DNA of 64,000 nt, from assembly GCA_017397835.1 (NCBI GenBank), contig JAFQHV010000011.1, positions 62,001 through 126,000 on the forward strand, read 5' to 3'. The stretch comes from Oscillospiraceae bacterium (GTDB lineage: Bacteria > Bacillota > Clostridia > Oscillospirales > Oscillospiraceae). Positions 51,622 through 60,875 of this stretch are shown here, piece by piece (within the stretch, counting starts at the first letter, position 1; each line of letters starts with the position of its first letter). The notes beneath the pieces were generated by a model. The model saw nothing but the letters and a program-made list of their open reading frames with translations. It did no database searches and was not told where the DNA came from. Both the position numbers and the translations under genes were made by a program.

Positions 51622-52200
51622 TCACGTATTCGCAGACAGGCTTTCCCGCTCCGTTTTTTCTTTCTTCAGCGCCGTTACGTTGTCACGCCCGTACAGGAAA
51701 AAAGAAATGGCGATCATCACAACGGACGCCCCAATAAACAGCGCCGACTGTGCATCAGAGATATTTTCCCAGAAGATGTGAAGCACCATGGTAGCGTACA
51801 GCAACACCGTGGCCGCTTTTCCATGCCAGTCCGCGCTGATGACCACGCCCGTGCGGCGGATGACCAGCAGCCCGGTCACGCTCATAAACGTTTCCTTGAG
51901 CACCATCAGCACCAGCGGCAGCACCATCAGCGGGAACCGCATCAGCAGGCACACCAGCACAGTGGCCTGAGTCAGCTTGTCCGCGATAGGGTCCAGCACC
52001 TTTCCAAGATCGCTTATCATATGAAAATGCCGGGCAATGAACCCGTCCACCACATCGGTCGCGCCGGAAAGGAGCAGCAGTCCGCCCGCCCAACCGTAAT
52101 TCTTCTCCACACAGTACAGCCACACGATGACGGGGATCATGGCGATACGGATCATGGACAAAACGTTGGGAATGGTCAGTATCTTTTTCTTCGTATCCAT
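51622..52200 (-). CDS. CDP-alcohol phosphatidyltransferase (PgsA-like)
   Basis: A 192-residue membrane enzyme with about five helices and the complete CDP-alcohol motif D-x2-D-G-x2-A-R-x8-G-x3-D-x3-D (DVVDGFIARHFHMISDLGKVLDPIADK region). It resembles phosphatidylglycerophosphate synthase, making phosphatidylglycerol phosphate from CDP-diacylglycerol. Which alcohol it uses cannot be fixed by sequence alone. GGAAGG precedes ATG 52200. Confidence 0.87.
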   Translation of the reverse strand: MDTKKKILTIPNVLSMIRIAMIPVIVWLYCVEKNYGWAGGLLLLSGATDVVDGFIARHFHMISDLGKVLDPIADKLTQATVLVCLLMRFPLMVLPLVLMVLKETFMSVTGLLVIRRTGVVISADWHGKAATVLLYATMVLHIFWENISDAQSALFIGASVVMIAISFFLYGRDNVTALKKEKTERESLSANT

Positions 52201-52238
52201 TTCGTTCCTTCCTTCAAACCCAAATCGCATCGAACCGT

Positions 52239-53576
52239 TCAGCGGTTGGTGCGGCGCCAGATGCCCATCTTCTCCGCATCGGCGATAAGCTGCTCACGGA
52301 AATCGGGGTGGGCGATACCGATCAGCTGCTCGGCCCGCTCCCACACGGACAGGCCCTTGAGATTGACCATGCCGTACTCGGTGACGATGTACTGCACACA
52401 GGTGCGGGGGTCGGTGGCGATGGAGCCGGGAGTCAGGGTGGGCACGATGCGGCTTTTCAGGCTGCCATCCTTGCCGGTGACGGTGGAGGACATACAGATA
52501 AAGCTCTTGCCGCCCTTGGACAGGTACGCGCCCAGCACGAAGTCCAGCTGACCGCCGGTACCGGAAATGTGCTTGATACCGGCAGACTCGGCGTTGACCT
52601 GCCCAAACAGGTCCATGTCGATGGCGTTGTTGATGGAGATGAAGTTGTCGATCTGGCTGATGATCCGCACGTCGTTGGTATAGTCCACGGGGGCGGCCAT
52701 GACCTCGGGATTGCGGTCCATATAGTCGTACATACTCTGGCTGCCCGCGGCAAAGGCGTAGACCTGACGGCCCTTGTCAAGGTTCTTGTGCTTGCCGGTG
52801 ATCTTGCCCGCCTTGGCGATGGCGGCAAAGCCGTCCACGTACATTTCGGTATGGACGGACAGGTCCTTCAAGTCGGACTGGGCGATCATGGAGCCGATGG
52901 TGTTGGGCATACCGCCGATGCCAAGCTGCAGGCAGGCACCGTTGGGGATGTGGGGCACCACCAGGTTGGCCACGGCACGGTCCACCTCGGTAGGCTCGCC
53001 GCCGGCGGGCAGGGTAGCCACGGGAGGATCGTCCCCCTCCACCACCATATCCACGTCCCGGATGTTGATCTCGCTGCCCGTCAGGCCGTAGACCCAGGGC
53101 ATATTCCTGTTGACTTCCAAAATAACGATCTTCGCCTTGGCCAGCATATCCGCGATGGCGGAGCAGCCCAAAGCAAAACTGAAATTGCCGTGGCTGTCCA
53201 TGGGGGTGACCTGAACCATGGCCACGTCCACCGTCACGTTCTCGCGGTAGAACCGGGGCAGCTCGGAGTAGCGCATGGGACTGAAGTAGCCCATGCCGGA
53301 GGCGATGATCTTGCGGTCCACACCGGTACAGTGCCAGCTGTTCCAGGTGAAATGTTCCCCGGCATCCTCGCCCTTGCACACCTCGGGCATCCACATGGTC
53401 ACGCCGCCGCGCAGTTTCACGTCGTACAGCTCGCTGCGGCGGTCGGACAACGCCTTGTCCAGGGCTACGGGGTGGTTGGTGCACCAACCATAGTCCACCC
53501 AGTCGCCGGATTTGACCACCTTGACCGCCTGCGCGGCAGTGGTAAGCTTTTGGTTATAGAGTGCCTGATAATCCAT
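52239..53576 (-). CDS. but: Butyryl-CoA:acetate CoA-transferase-like protein
   Basis: A 445-residue member of the acetyl-CoA hydrolase/transferase family (4-hydroxybutyrate CoA-transferase group). The glutamate forming the acyl-CoA intermediate is in [21 protein letters not shown] binds CoA, and [22 protein letters not shown] is typical of Oscillospiraceae/Lachnospiraceae But enzymes. It would perform the last step of butyrate formation. The distinction from 4-hydroxybutyrate transferase is by motif only. GGAGG precedes ATG 53576. Confidence 0.8.
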   Translation of the reverse strand: MDYQALYNQKLTTAAQAVKVVKSGDWVDYGWCTNHPVALDKALSDRRSELYDVKLRGGVTMWMPEVCKGEDAGEHFTWNSWHCTGVDRKIIASGMGYFSPMRYSELPRFYRENVTVDVAMVQVTPMDSHGNFSFALGCSAIADMLAKAKIVILEVNRNMPWVYGLTGSEINIRDVDMVVEGDDPPVATLPAGGEPTEVDRAVANLVVPHIPNGACLQLGIGGMPNTIGSMIAQSDLKDLSVHTEMYVDGFAAIAKAGKITGKHKNLDKGRQVYAFAAGSQSMYDYMDRNPEVMAAPVDYTNDVRIISQIDNFISINNAIDMDLFGQVNAESAGIKHISGTGGQLDFVLGAYLSKGGKSFICMSSTVTGKDGSLKSRIVPTLTPGSIATDPRTCVQYIVTEYGMVNLKGLSVWERAEQLIGIAHPDFREQLIADAEKMGIWRRTNR

Positions 53577-53592
53577 AGTCGTTCCTCCCAAC

Positions 53593-55491
53593 TCAATCGT
53601 CCTGATTGAGGTAATAGGGTTTCATCAAGCTGGCCTGCTGGGTGGAGTCCTTGGTGCGGCTGCGGCCGCTCACATCGGGCCCACGGCGGTCACTGCGGCG
53701 GCGGTCCCGTTCCTGCTTGGGGGTCTGCCTGACGGGTTTATTCTGTTTGGGCTGCTGCTCTGCGCAGCCCGATTTCTTCTCCTCTTTGGGCAGAGCCTGC
53801 TTCCGCTCCTGACCGGAGGCAGCCGCGGTCTTTTCCGGTTTCTTTCCCCTGCGGCGATTGTTTTTGTTCCGCTCCCTCTGCTCTTCCCGCTTGGGCCGGG
53901 GCGCAGGGGCCATCGTCACGCTGCGCGGCGCCAGCAGGCGGGCGGTGGCGTCCATAATGCGATCTCCGGCCAGGGGGTCGGGCCGCTCAAATTCCACCAC
54001 CGGCATTTGGTTGCCCGTGTCCATGCGGGTGCCGGGCCGGGTCAGCTTGGGCCGGCTGTCCCGTTCCACCGGAGCCGGCTTCGGTTCCGTTTTTTTCTCA
54101 GCCGCTTTTTTCTCAACCGGTTTCTGCTCCACCGGCTGCAGCGTCACCTGCCCGGACTGGGCGGATTTCTTCTTTTTGCGGCGCTTTTTCTTCTTGTGTT
54201 CCTCGGTTGGCTGGGGGGCAGTCGGTTCCAAAGCCGCCTTTTCCTGCGCTGCCTTGGCGGCTTCGCGCCGCTCACGGCTGCGCTCCCGGGCGGCCTGACG
54301 GGCCTCGGCATCCTCGGCGTTGACGATCTTACCGTGCTTGTCCCGGACCGGCTCAGAGAAGTCCGTCATGGGGAACGGATGGTTTTCCACCACGGGAACC
54401 GCCTTTCCGATGAGCTTCTCAATCTCCTTGAGCAGCGGCTTTTCGCTGAAGTCGCACAGGGCGATGGCTACGCCATCCCGCCCGGCACGGCCGGTACGGC
54501 CAATGCGGTGGACGTAAGTCTCCGGTACGTCGGGCAGGTTGTAGTTGAACACGTGGCTCAGCCGGTCGATGTCCAGACCACGGGCGGCGATATCGGTGGC
54601 TACCAACGCGCGGATGCGGCCCGCTTTGAAGTCGGAAAGGGCCTGCTGCCGTGCGGTCTGGGACTTGTTGCCGTGGATGGCGGCGGCGGTGACACCCGCC
54701 TTTTCCAAGTCCCGGGCCACCTTGTTGGCACCGTGCTTGGTGCGGGTGAAGACGAGGGCGTTTTTGGCCTTCTGCTCCTGCATCAGGTGGGCAATCAGTT
54801 TTGTTTTGTTGCCCCGGTCCACGAAGTACACACTCTGCTCAATGACCTCCACCGGGGAGGACACGGGGTCCACCGCCACGCGGACAGGGTCGTGGAGCAG
54901 GGAGTTGACCAGCTGGGTGATCTCCGGGGGCATGGTAGCGGAGAAAAACAGGGTCTGTTTCTTTTGGGGCAGCCACTTCAAAATCTTCTTCACGTCGTGG
55001 ATGAAGCCCATGTCCAGCATACGGTCGGCCTCGTCCAGCACGAAAATTTCCAGCTTGGACACGTCCACAAACCCCTGCTGATACAGGTCCTCCAGCCGTC
55101 CGGGGGTGGCAACCAGCACGTCCACCCCCCGCTGCAGAGCCTGCACCTGGGGGTTCTGCCCCACGCCGCCAAAGATGACGGCGGTGCGCAGAGGCAGGAA
55201 TTTGCCGTAAGCGTCAAAGCTCTCACCGATTTGGATGGCCAGTTCCCGGGTGGGGGTCAGAATCAGGGCACGGATGGGGTGGGCATCGTGTTTGCGCTGA
55301 TTGAGCAATTGTAAAATGGGCGTGGCAAAGGCGCAGGTCTTGCCCGTACCCGTCTGGGCGCAGCCCAGCACGTCCCGCCCGGCCAGGGCGGGCGGGATGG
55401 CCTTAGCCTGAATGGGTGACGGGGTTTTGTACCCCTGCTGTTCCAATGCGTTCAAAATGGGGGCGCACAGCCCCAGTTCAGCAAATGTCAT
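53593..55491 (-). CDS. DEAD-box RNA helicase with long basic tail
   Basis: A 632-residue RhlE-like helicase. The core (residues 1-370) has [39 protein letters not shown] and [10 protein letters not shown]. The final 260 residues are low-complexity, rich in Lys/Arg/Glu/Pro/Gln, with blocks such as [11 protein letters not shown] and repeated basic patches, probably a disordered RNA-binding tail for ribosome assembly or cold adaptation. AAGGAAG precedes ATG 55491. It differs from the tail-less helicase at 26546. Confidence 0.93.
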   Translation of the reverse strand: MTFAELGLCAPILNALEQQGYKTPSPIQAKAIPPALAGRDVLGCAQTGTGKTCAFATPILQLLNQRKHDAHPIRALILTPTRELAIQIGESFDAYGKFLPLRTAVIFGGVGQNPQVQALQRGVDVLVATPGRLEDLYQQGFVDVSKLEIFVLDEADRMLDMGFIHDVKKILKWLPQKKQTLFFSATMPPEITQLVNSLLHDPVRVAVDPVSSPVEVIEQSVYFVDRGNKTKLIAHLMQEQKAKNALVFTRTKHGANKVARDLEKAGVTAAAIHGNKSQTARQQALSDFKAGRIRALVATDIAARGLDIDRLSHVFNYNLPDVPETYVHRIGRTGRAGRDGVAIALCDFSEKPLLKEIEKLIGKAVPVVENHPFPMTDFSEPVRDKHGKIVNAEDAEARQAARERSRERREAAKAAQEKAALEPTAPQPTEEHKKKKRRKKKKSAQSGQVTLQPVEQKPVEKKAAEKKTEPKPAPVERDSRPKLTRPGTRMDTGNQMPVVEFERPDPLAGDRIMDATARLLAPRSVTMAPAPRPKREEQRERNKNNRRRGKKPEKTAAASGQERKQALPKEEKKSGCAEQQPKQNKPVRQTPKQERDRRRSDRRGPDVSGRSRTKDSTQQASLMKPYYLNQDD

Positions 55492-55597
55492 GGGTGTCTT
55501 CCTTATCCATATCGCGGCGTGCCGCGTAATCATAAAAACTCATAGTATAGTGTACCATATTTTTCAAAAAAAGCAACGAATTTATAGCCGTCCACAA

Positions 55598-55640
55598 ACA
55601 AAAAAGGAGCGCAGCCCTGTGGCCTGCGCTCCTTTTGTCG
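55598..55640 (-). terminator. Terminator of nagA
   Basis: Stem AAAAGGAGCGCAG / CTGCGCTCCTTTT (55602-55614 / 55624-55636), flanked by A- and T-rich sequence. Confidence 0.85.
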
Positions 55641-55641
55641 T

Positions 55642-56778
55642 TTACAGCATCGCGTTGCCCCTGCAATAGGTCTGGGCCACGGAGTAGTCATCCTCCAGCA
55701 CCACGATATCCGCATCCTTGCCCGCCGCAAGGCTGCCCTTGCGCTTTGCAAGGCCAAGACAGACCGCGGGGTTGATGGTACAGGATGCCAGCGCCCTGTG
55801 GAACGGCACCCCCGCCTGCTCCATACGCTGCAGCCCCCGGTTCATGGGCAGGGTGCTGCCGGCGATGGTTTCCGTACCCTTCAGGCGGGCAAGTCCGTCC
55901 CGTCCCACCTCGATATCGTGACCGCCCAGCTGATAGTTGCCACCGGGAGGGCAGTACTTCACCCGCAGAGAGTCGGTGACCATGATGGCCTTATCCGCAT
56001 CCTTGCAGCGGTAGAACAGCCGCGCCGCGGCGAGGTGGCTGTGGCAGCCGTCAGCGATGATCTCGCCGTACAGGTCGCTTTGGGTCAGGGCAAGGCCCAC
56101 CAGCCCCGGCTTGCGGTGGTGCAGGGGAGTCATGCCGTTATAAACGTGGGTCATGCTTTTGGCGCCTTCGGCCACCGCCTGCAGGCCCTGCTCATAGCTT
56201 GCCGCCGAGTGACCGATGCTGACCACCACGCCGTTGTCCCGGCACCAGTGGGTCAGGGCAAAGTCCGTGTCGTGCTCCGGGGCAAGGGTAATATAGCGGA
56301 TCAGGCCCTTCGCCGCCGCCTGGTACTGCTTGAACTGCTCCACGCTGGGGGCGGCAATGGCCTCCGGCGGCTGGGCGCCCTTGTAGTCCATATCCAGATA
56401 GGGCCCCTCAAAGTGGACCCCCAAAATCTCCGCGCCCTCGTACCCCTCATCCACCACCTTGGCCACGTTTTCAAGGGCGGCCGTCAGCACATCGGGCATT
56501 TGGGTCACCGTGGTGGGCAGGATGCCGGTGACGCCCTCCTCCGGGATGCGGCGTATCCAGTTTCGCAGACCGTCCGGCTCGGCATCGTTGGTGTCAAATC
56601 CGTAGGCACCATGGGTATGCACGTCGATAAACCCGGGCACGACACGCCGGTCGCCCCAGTCCTTGTGCACCTTGTGAACTCCGGGGGGACACAGCTGACG
56701 GATCACCCCGTCTTCTATCACCAGCTGGGCCGGAACGAACTGCCCGTCGATCCACACCCGGTTACTCTGTATTACCAT
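55642..56778 (-). CDS. nagA: N-acetylglucosamine-6-phosphate deacetylase
   Basis: A 378-residue amidohydrolase. Metal and substrate residues appear in DVHTHGAYG, GVHFEGPYLD, IGHSAAS, THVYNGM and the catalytic aspartate of MVTDSL. It deacetylates GlcNAc-6-P to glucosamine-6-P in amino-sugar catabolism or wall recycling. nagB is not in the window. ATG 56778 has AAAGGCGG upstream. Confidence 0.93.
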   Translation of the reverse strand: MVIQSNRVWIDGQFVPAQLVIEDGVIRQLCPPGVHKVHKDWGDRRVVPGFIDVHTHGAYGFDTNDAEPDGLRNWIRRIPEEGVTGILPTTVTQMPDVLTAALENVAKVVDEGYEGAEILGVHFEGPYLDMDYKGAQPPEAIAAPSVEQFKQYQAAAKGLIRYITLAPEHDTDFALTHWCRDNGVVVSIGHSAASYEQGLQAVAEGAKSMTHVYNGMTPLHHRKPGLVGLALTQSDLYGEIIADGCHSHLAAARLFYRCKDADKAIMVTDSLRVKYCPPGGNYQLGGHDIEVGRDGLARLKGTETIAGSTLPMNRGLQRMEQAGVPFHRALASCTINPAVCLGLAKRKGSLAAGKDADIVVLEDDYSVAQTYCRGNAML

Positions 56779-56976
56779 AAAAAGCACCGCCTTTCATCCT
56801 TTTATTTTATCACCCGCGGCCCGGTTTGTAAATGCCGTTGTGTCGCCCGGGCCACGCCGGCAATGACAGGCACTCATTCCCTTGCAAAACTTTCCGAAGT
56901 GTACATCGTTCGCGCTCATTTTGTCCCAAACAGAAACGTCATATTGCTGAAACTGTCCGCTTTTACCCATTTCAGA
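56779..56976. other. Gene-free spacer between nagA and first binding protein
   Basis: No gene or repeat is recognised before the promoter at 56977. Confidence 0.5.
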
Positions 56977-57005
56977 TTGACATACCTTTCTTTTAATTCT
57001 ATATT
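56977..57005 (+). promoter_or_regulatory. Promoter of solute-binding protein 1
   Basis: TTGACA (56977-56982), 17-bp spacer, TATATT (57000-57005). Confidence 0.8.
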
Positions 57006-57079
57006 ATATCATAGTGATTATCCTGTGAAAACACACAGGACCCAACCCCGGCCCGGGAAAAAGAGAACGGAGGTATTCT

Positions 57080-58744
57080 ATGAAACAGTACATGAAGAAG
57101 ATCGTCTGCCTGGCTCTGGCCGTGCTGATGGTCGCCGGTCTTGCCGCCTGCGGCAAGGACGAAACCCCCATCTCCACCGACCACACCGGCAAGGTGCTGA
57201 AAGTCGGCATCCAGCCCCGTCTGCAGGTGGATGACTACGACAACAACGACCTGACCCTGTGGTACGAGGAGCAGCTGGGCATCGACATCCAGTTCGTCAA
57301 CTTCGCTCTGGGCGCCTCTGACTGGCGCGCGCAGGTCAACGCCATGATCGCCGCCGGCGAGCCTCTGCCCGACATTATGTGGGGCTTCGGCTGGAACGAG
57401 CAGGAGCGCTACGACTACGGCCGGGACGGCTACATCATCGACCTGACCGACCTGATGCTGGGCGACACCGCCGCCACCGTCGAGTGGCGCGAGCGTATGG
57501 CCGAGCTGTTTGGCGAGGACCGTCTGGAGACCATCATGCGCAACATTGCCTCCCCCGACGGCGCCATCTACGGCTTCCCCACTCAGGCCTACTCCGACGA
57601 GTACAACACCAACTCTCAGGCCTTCATCAACAAGGTGTGGCTGGATCGGCTAGGCCTGGAAGTGCCCACCAACTGGGATGAACTGGTGGAAGTGCTGCGC
57701 GCTTTCAAGACCCAGGACCCCAACCAGAACGGCAAGATGGACGAGATCCCCGCGGTTGGCTGGGTCTCCCCCACCACCACCACCACCGGCGGCGCCTACT
57801 CCGACATCCCCGCCTGGATGCTGAACAACTTCCTGTTCATGTGTGACAAGCGCTGCTGGAACGTGGAGAACGGCCAGCTCTACTCCCCCTACACCACCGA
57901 GGAGTACCGCGAGGGTCTGAAGGCCATCAACGCTCTGGTGGATGAGGGCCTGCTGTCCGACTCCACCTGGACCATCTCCTCCTCCAACGAGCTGTGCGCT
58001 CTGTGGACCCCCGCCGATGACGTGGCCATCGTCGGCATGGCCGGCGGCCACTTCCCCGCCCGCGTGACTCAGGACAGCCCCGTGGCTCTGGAGTACGTGG
58101 CTCTGCCCCCCTTCAACTACGCCCCCATGGTCACTTCCTACAACGTGCCCAACTGCAACTTCTTCATCACCGAGGACTGCGAGGACGTGCAGCTTGCCTT
58201 CGACTTCCTGCTGCTGGTCGCTTCTGACGAGGCTTCCTTCCGCGCCACCGTCGGTGTGGAGGGTCAGAACTGGGAGTGGGTGGAGGACGACTCCCCCGCC
58301 GGCAAGGGCTACATGGCCACCAACTATCCCACCGCACCTCACCACGTGACCTGGCACACCAACGGCGGCACCATGTCCATGACTTCTTTGGACACCGAGC
58401 ATCACACCGTCCGTGACCCCGAGCAGGTGTGGACCAACGCCGTCAGCGACATCTTCCGCAATCACGAGATGCAGTACACCGCCATCGCCGAGCAGAACAA
58501 CCCCGAGGAGATCCTGGACATCATCATCTACTCCCCCGAGGAGTCCGATGAGCTGGGTGCCCGCGGTGCCGAGCTGCTGATCTACATCAAGGAGTCCCGC
58601 GCCAAGTTCTGCGTGGGTCAGGCCGGCTTCGATCCCAACAACGATGCCGACTGGGCCAACTACCTGAAGACTTTGGACAACATGGGTATGCAGGATTGGC
58701 ACCGTCTGTCCCAGCAGGCCTACACCCGCATGATCAGCAAATAA
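57080..58744 (+). CDS. Extracellular solute-binding lipoprotein, paralogue 1
   Basis: A 554-residue exported lipoprotein. Signal peptide KKIVCLALAVLMVAGLAAC with lipobox cysteine near residue 24, then a family-1 (LplA/YtcQ-like) substrate-binding fold, beginning TGKVLKVGIQPRLQVDD and containing WYEEQLGIDIQFVNF. Relatives bind oligosaccharides or complex glycans for ABC import. No permease or ATPase is adjacent. Strongly similar along its whole length to the next two genes, but the most divergent of the three. Own promoter and terminator. Confidence 0.88.
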   Translation: MKQYMKKIVCLALAVLMVAGLAACGKDETPISTDHTGKVLKVGIQPRLQVDDYDNNDLTLWYEEQLGIDIQFVNFALGASDWRAQVNAMIAAGEPLPDIMWGFGWNEQERYDYGRDGYIIDLTDLMLGDTAATVEWRERMAELFGEDRLETIMRNIASPDGAIYGFPTQAYSDEYNTNSQAFINKVWLDRLGLEVPTNWDELVEVLRAFKTQDPNQNGKMDEIPAVGWVSPTTTTTGGAYSDIPAWMLNNFLFMCDKRCWNVENGQLYSPYTTEEYREGLKAINALVDEGLLSDSTWTISSSNELCALWTPADDVAIVGMAGGHFPARVTQDSPVALEYVALPPFNYAPMVTSYNVPNCNFFITEDCEDVQLAFDFLLLVASDEASFRATVGVEGQNWEWVEDDSPAGKGYMATNYPTAPHHVTWHTNGGTMSMTSLDTEHHTVRDPEQVWTNAVSDIFRNHEMQYTAIAEQNNPEEILDIIIYSPEESDELGARGAELLIYIKESRAKFCVGQAGFDPNNDADWANYLKTLDNMGMQDWHRLSQQAYTRMISK

Positions 58745-58758
58745 TCCCACCTCACTTA

Positions 58759-58797
58759 CAAAACAGGAGCAGTCAAACGACTGCTCCTGTTTTTTGT
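58759..58797 (+). terminator. Terminator of solute-binding protein 1
   Basis: 14-bp stem AAACAGGAGCAGTC / GACTGCTCCTGTTT with AAAC loop and T-run; the same hairpin follows paralogue 2. Confidence 0.92.
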
Positions 58798-58813
58798 TGC
58801 ATTTTCTTTCTAA

Positions 58814-58842
58814 TTGACAACTAAATTGCCCCGTATTATACT
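58814..58842 (+). promoter_or_regulatory. Promoter of solute-binding protein 2
   Basis: TTGACA (58814-58819), 17-bp spacer, TATACT (58837-58842). Confidence 0.85.
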
Positions 58843-58899
58843 TTTTATGTTAGAATTTTCAACCAAAAGTGTCCAATAAAAGAAAACGGAGGTACATCT

Positions 58900-60561
58900 A
58901 TGAAACTGCATTGGAAGAAGATCGTCTGTCTGGCTCTGGCCGTGCTGATGGTCGCGGGCCTTGCCGCCTGCGGCGAGACCGAGCAGACCCCCACCGACCA
59001 CACCGGCAAGGTGCTGACCATCGGCCGTCAGCCCCGCCAGCAGGTGGATGACTATGAGAACAACGCTCTGACCCTGTGGTACGAGGAGCAGCTGGGTATC
59101 GACATCCAGTTCGTTGACTTCGCCGCCGGCGCCGCCGACTGGCGTGCCCAGGTCAACGCCATGATCGCCGCCGGCGAGCCTCTGCCCGACATTCTGTTTG
59201 GCGTGGGCTGGGGCGAGCAGGAGCGCTACGACTACGGCCGTGACGGCTACATCATCGACCTGACCGACCTGATGCTGGCTGACACCGCCACCGCCACTGC
59301 CTGGCGCGAGCGCATGGTCGAGCTGTTCGGCGAGGGCCGCGTGGAGACCGTCATGCGAAACATCGCCTCCCCCGACGGCAAGATCTACGCCTTCCCCACC
59401 CAGGCCTACAGCGACACCAACAACACCAACACCAACACCTACATCAACAAGGTTTGGCTGGACAACCTGGGCCTGGAAGTTCCCACCAACTGGGACGAGC
59501 TGGTTGAAGTGCTGCGCGCTTTCAAGACTCAGGATCCCAACCGGAACGGCCGCAATGACGAGATCCCTGCCATCGGCATGGTCCCCCCCACCAACACCAC
59601 TACCGGCGGCAGCGACAATGACATCACTGCCTGGATGCTGAACAACTTCGAGTTCCTCGACGACGCCCGTCAGTGGAACGCCAAGGACGGCCAGCTCTAC
59701 TCCCCCTACACCACCGACGCCTACCGCGAGGGTCTGAAGGCCATGAACCAGCTTGTGGAGGAGGGTCTGCTGTCCGCCTCCACCTGGACCATGACCTCCG
59801 GCACCGAGCTGGGCGCCATTTGGACCCCCGCCACCGACGTGGCCATCGCCGGCGTCATCTCCGGCTCCCTGTCCGCCCGTTCCACTCTGGACAGCCCCGT
59901 GTCTCTGGAGTACGTGGCTCTGCCCCCCTTCAACTACGCCCCCATGAAGACCGCTTACAACGTGCCTCCCGCCTACATCTTCATCACCGAGGACTGTGAG
60001 GACGTGGAGCTGGCCTTTGACTTCCTGCTGCTGGTCGCTTCTGACGAGGCTTCCATGCGTGCCACCGTCGGTGTGGAAGGCGAGAACTGGGTGTGGGCCG
60101 AGGACGACTCCCCCGCCGGCAAGGGCTACATGACCATCAACTACCCCACCGCCCCCCACCACGCCACCTGGCACACCAACGTGGGTACCATGTCTATGGG
60201 CAGCATGGAGACCGATCGCCACATTGTCCGTGATCCCGAGGACGTTTGGACCAACACTGTGTCCGACATCTACCGCGATCACGAGCAGAAGTACGAGGCC
60301 GCAGCCGATGCCAACAACCCCGAGGAGATCGTGGATAAGATCATCTTCTCCCCCGAGGAGAATGCCGAGCTGGACGTGCGTCCCGCCGAGCTGCTGATCT
60401 TCATCAAGGAGGCCCGCGCCAAGTTCGCCGTGGGTCAGACCGGCTTCGACCCCAACAACGACGCCGACTGGGCCAACTACCTGCAGACCTTGGACAACAT
60501 GGGTATGCAGGATTGGCTGCGCATCTCCCAGACCGCTTACGACCGCATGAACAGCAAATGA
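58900..60561 (+). CDS. Extracellular solute-binding lipoprotein, paralogue 2
   Basis: A 553-residue lipoprotein with lipobox AGLAAC and the same binding-protein fold as its neighbours. It differs from paralogue 1 mainly in segments that should line the binding cleft (around residues 165-185 and 225-260, e.g. GMVPPTNTTTGGSDND) and is closer to paralogue 3 there. GGAGG precedes the ATG. Like the others it has its own promoter and terminator, so the three can be expressed independently. Confidence 0.88.
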   Translation: MKLHWKKIVCLALAVLMVAGLAACGETEQTPTDHTGKVLTIGRQPRQQVDDYENNALTLWYEEQLGIDIQFVDFAAGAADWRAQVNAMIAAGEPLPDILFGVGWGEQERYDYGRDGYIIDLTDLMLADTATATAWRERMVELFGEGRVETVMRNIASPDGKIYAFPTQAYSDTNNTNTNTYINKVWLDNLGLEVPTNWDELVEVLRAFKTQDPNRNGRNDEIPAIGMVPPTNTTTGGSDNDITAWMLNNFEFLDDARQWNAKDGQLYSPYTTDAYREGLKAMNQLVEEGLLSASTWTMTSGTELGAIWTPATDVAIAGVISGSLSARSTLDSPVSLEYVALPPFNYAPMKTAYNVPPAYIFITEDCEDVELAFDFLLLVASDEASMRATVGVEGENWVWAEDDSPAGKGYMTINYPTAPHHATWHTNVGTMSMGSMETDRHIVRDPEDVWTNTVSDIYRDHEQKYEAAADANNPEEIVDKIIFSPEENAELDVRPAELLIFIKEARAKFAVGQTGFDPNNDADWANYLQTLDNMGMQDWLRISQTAYDRMNSK

Positions 60562-60575
60562 TCCTCCCGCTCAAC

Positions 60576-60615
60576 CGAAACAGGAGCAGTCAAACGACTG
60601 CTCCTGTTTTTTGTT
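60576..60615 (+). terminator. Terminator of solute-binding protein 2
   Basis: Hairpin sequence identical in stem and loop to that after paralogue 1 (60578-60591 / 60596-60609). Confidence 0.92.
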
Positions 60616-60772
60616 TGGCCCATTTGAACCGAAGGGACCTCCAAGTCCGCCCCCTATTTACTCCCTGCCCATCGCAAATATGGCACCAAGTGTGCAGATA
60701 TTGTCCTTATAGTTTTCAACTTTGCTTTTTTTGCCCCTTGGCATAATCTTTCTTTTTTGTTGCATCCTGTGA
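60616..60772. other. Spacer without recognised feature
   Basis: A/T-richer stretch between the terminator of paralogue 2 and the promoter of paralogue 3; no gene or repeat recognised. Confidence 0.5.
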
Positions 60773-60801
60773 TTGACTTTCAAACTTCCATATATTATAC
60801 T
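60773..60801 (+). promoter_or_regulatory. Promoter of solute-binding protein 3
   Basis: TTGACT (60773-60778), 17-bp spacer, TATACT (60796-60801). Confidence 0.8.
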
Positions 60802-60875
60802 ACGATTACGCAAAGTCCCTTGTGGAACCTGTCCAATAAACCGGCTCTGCCGAAAAAGAAAACGGAGGTACATCT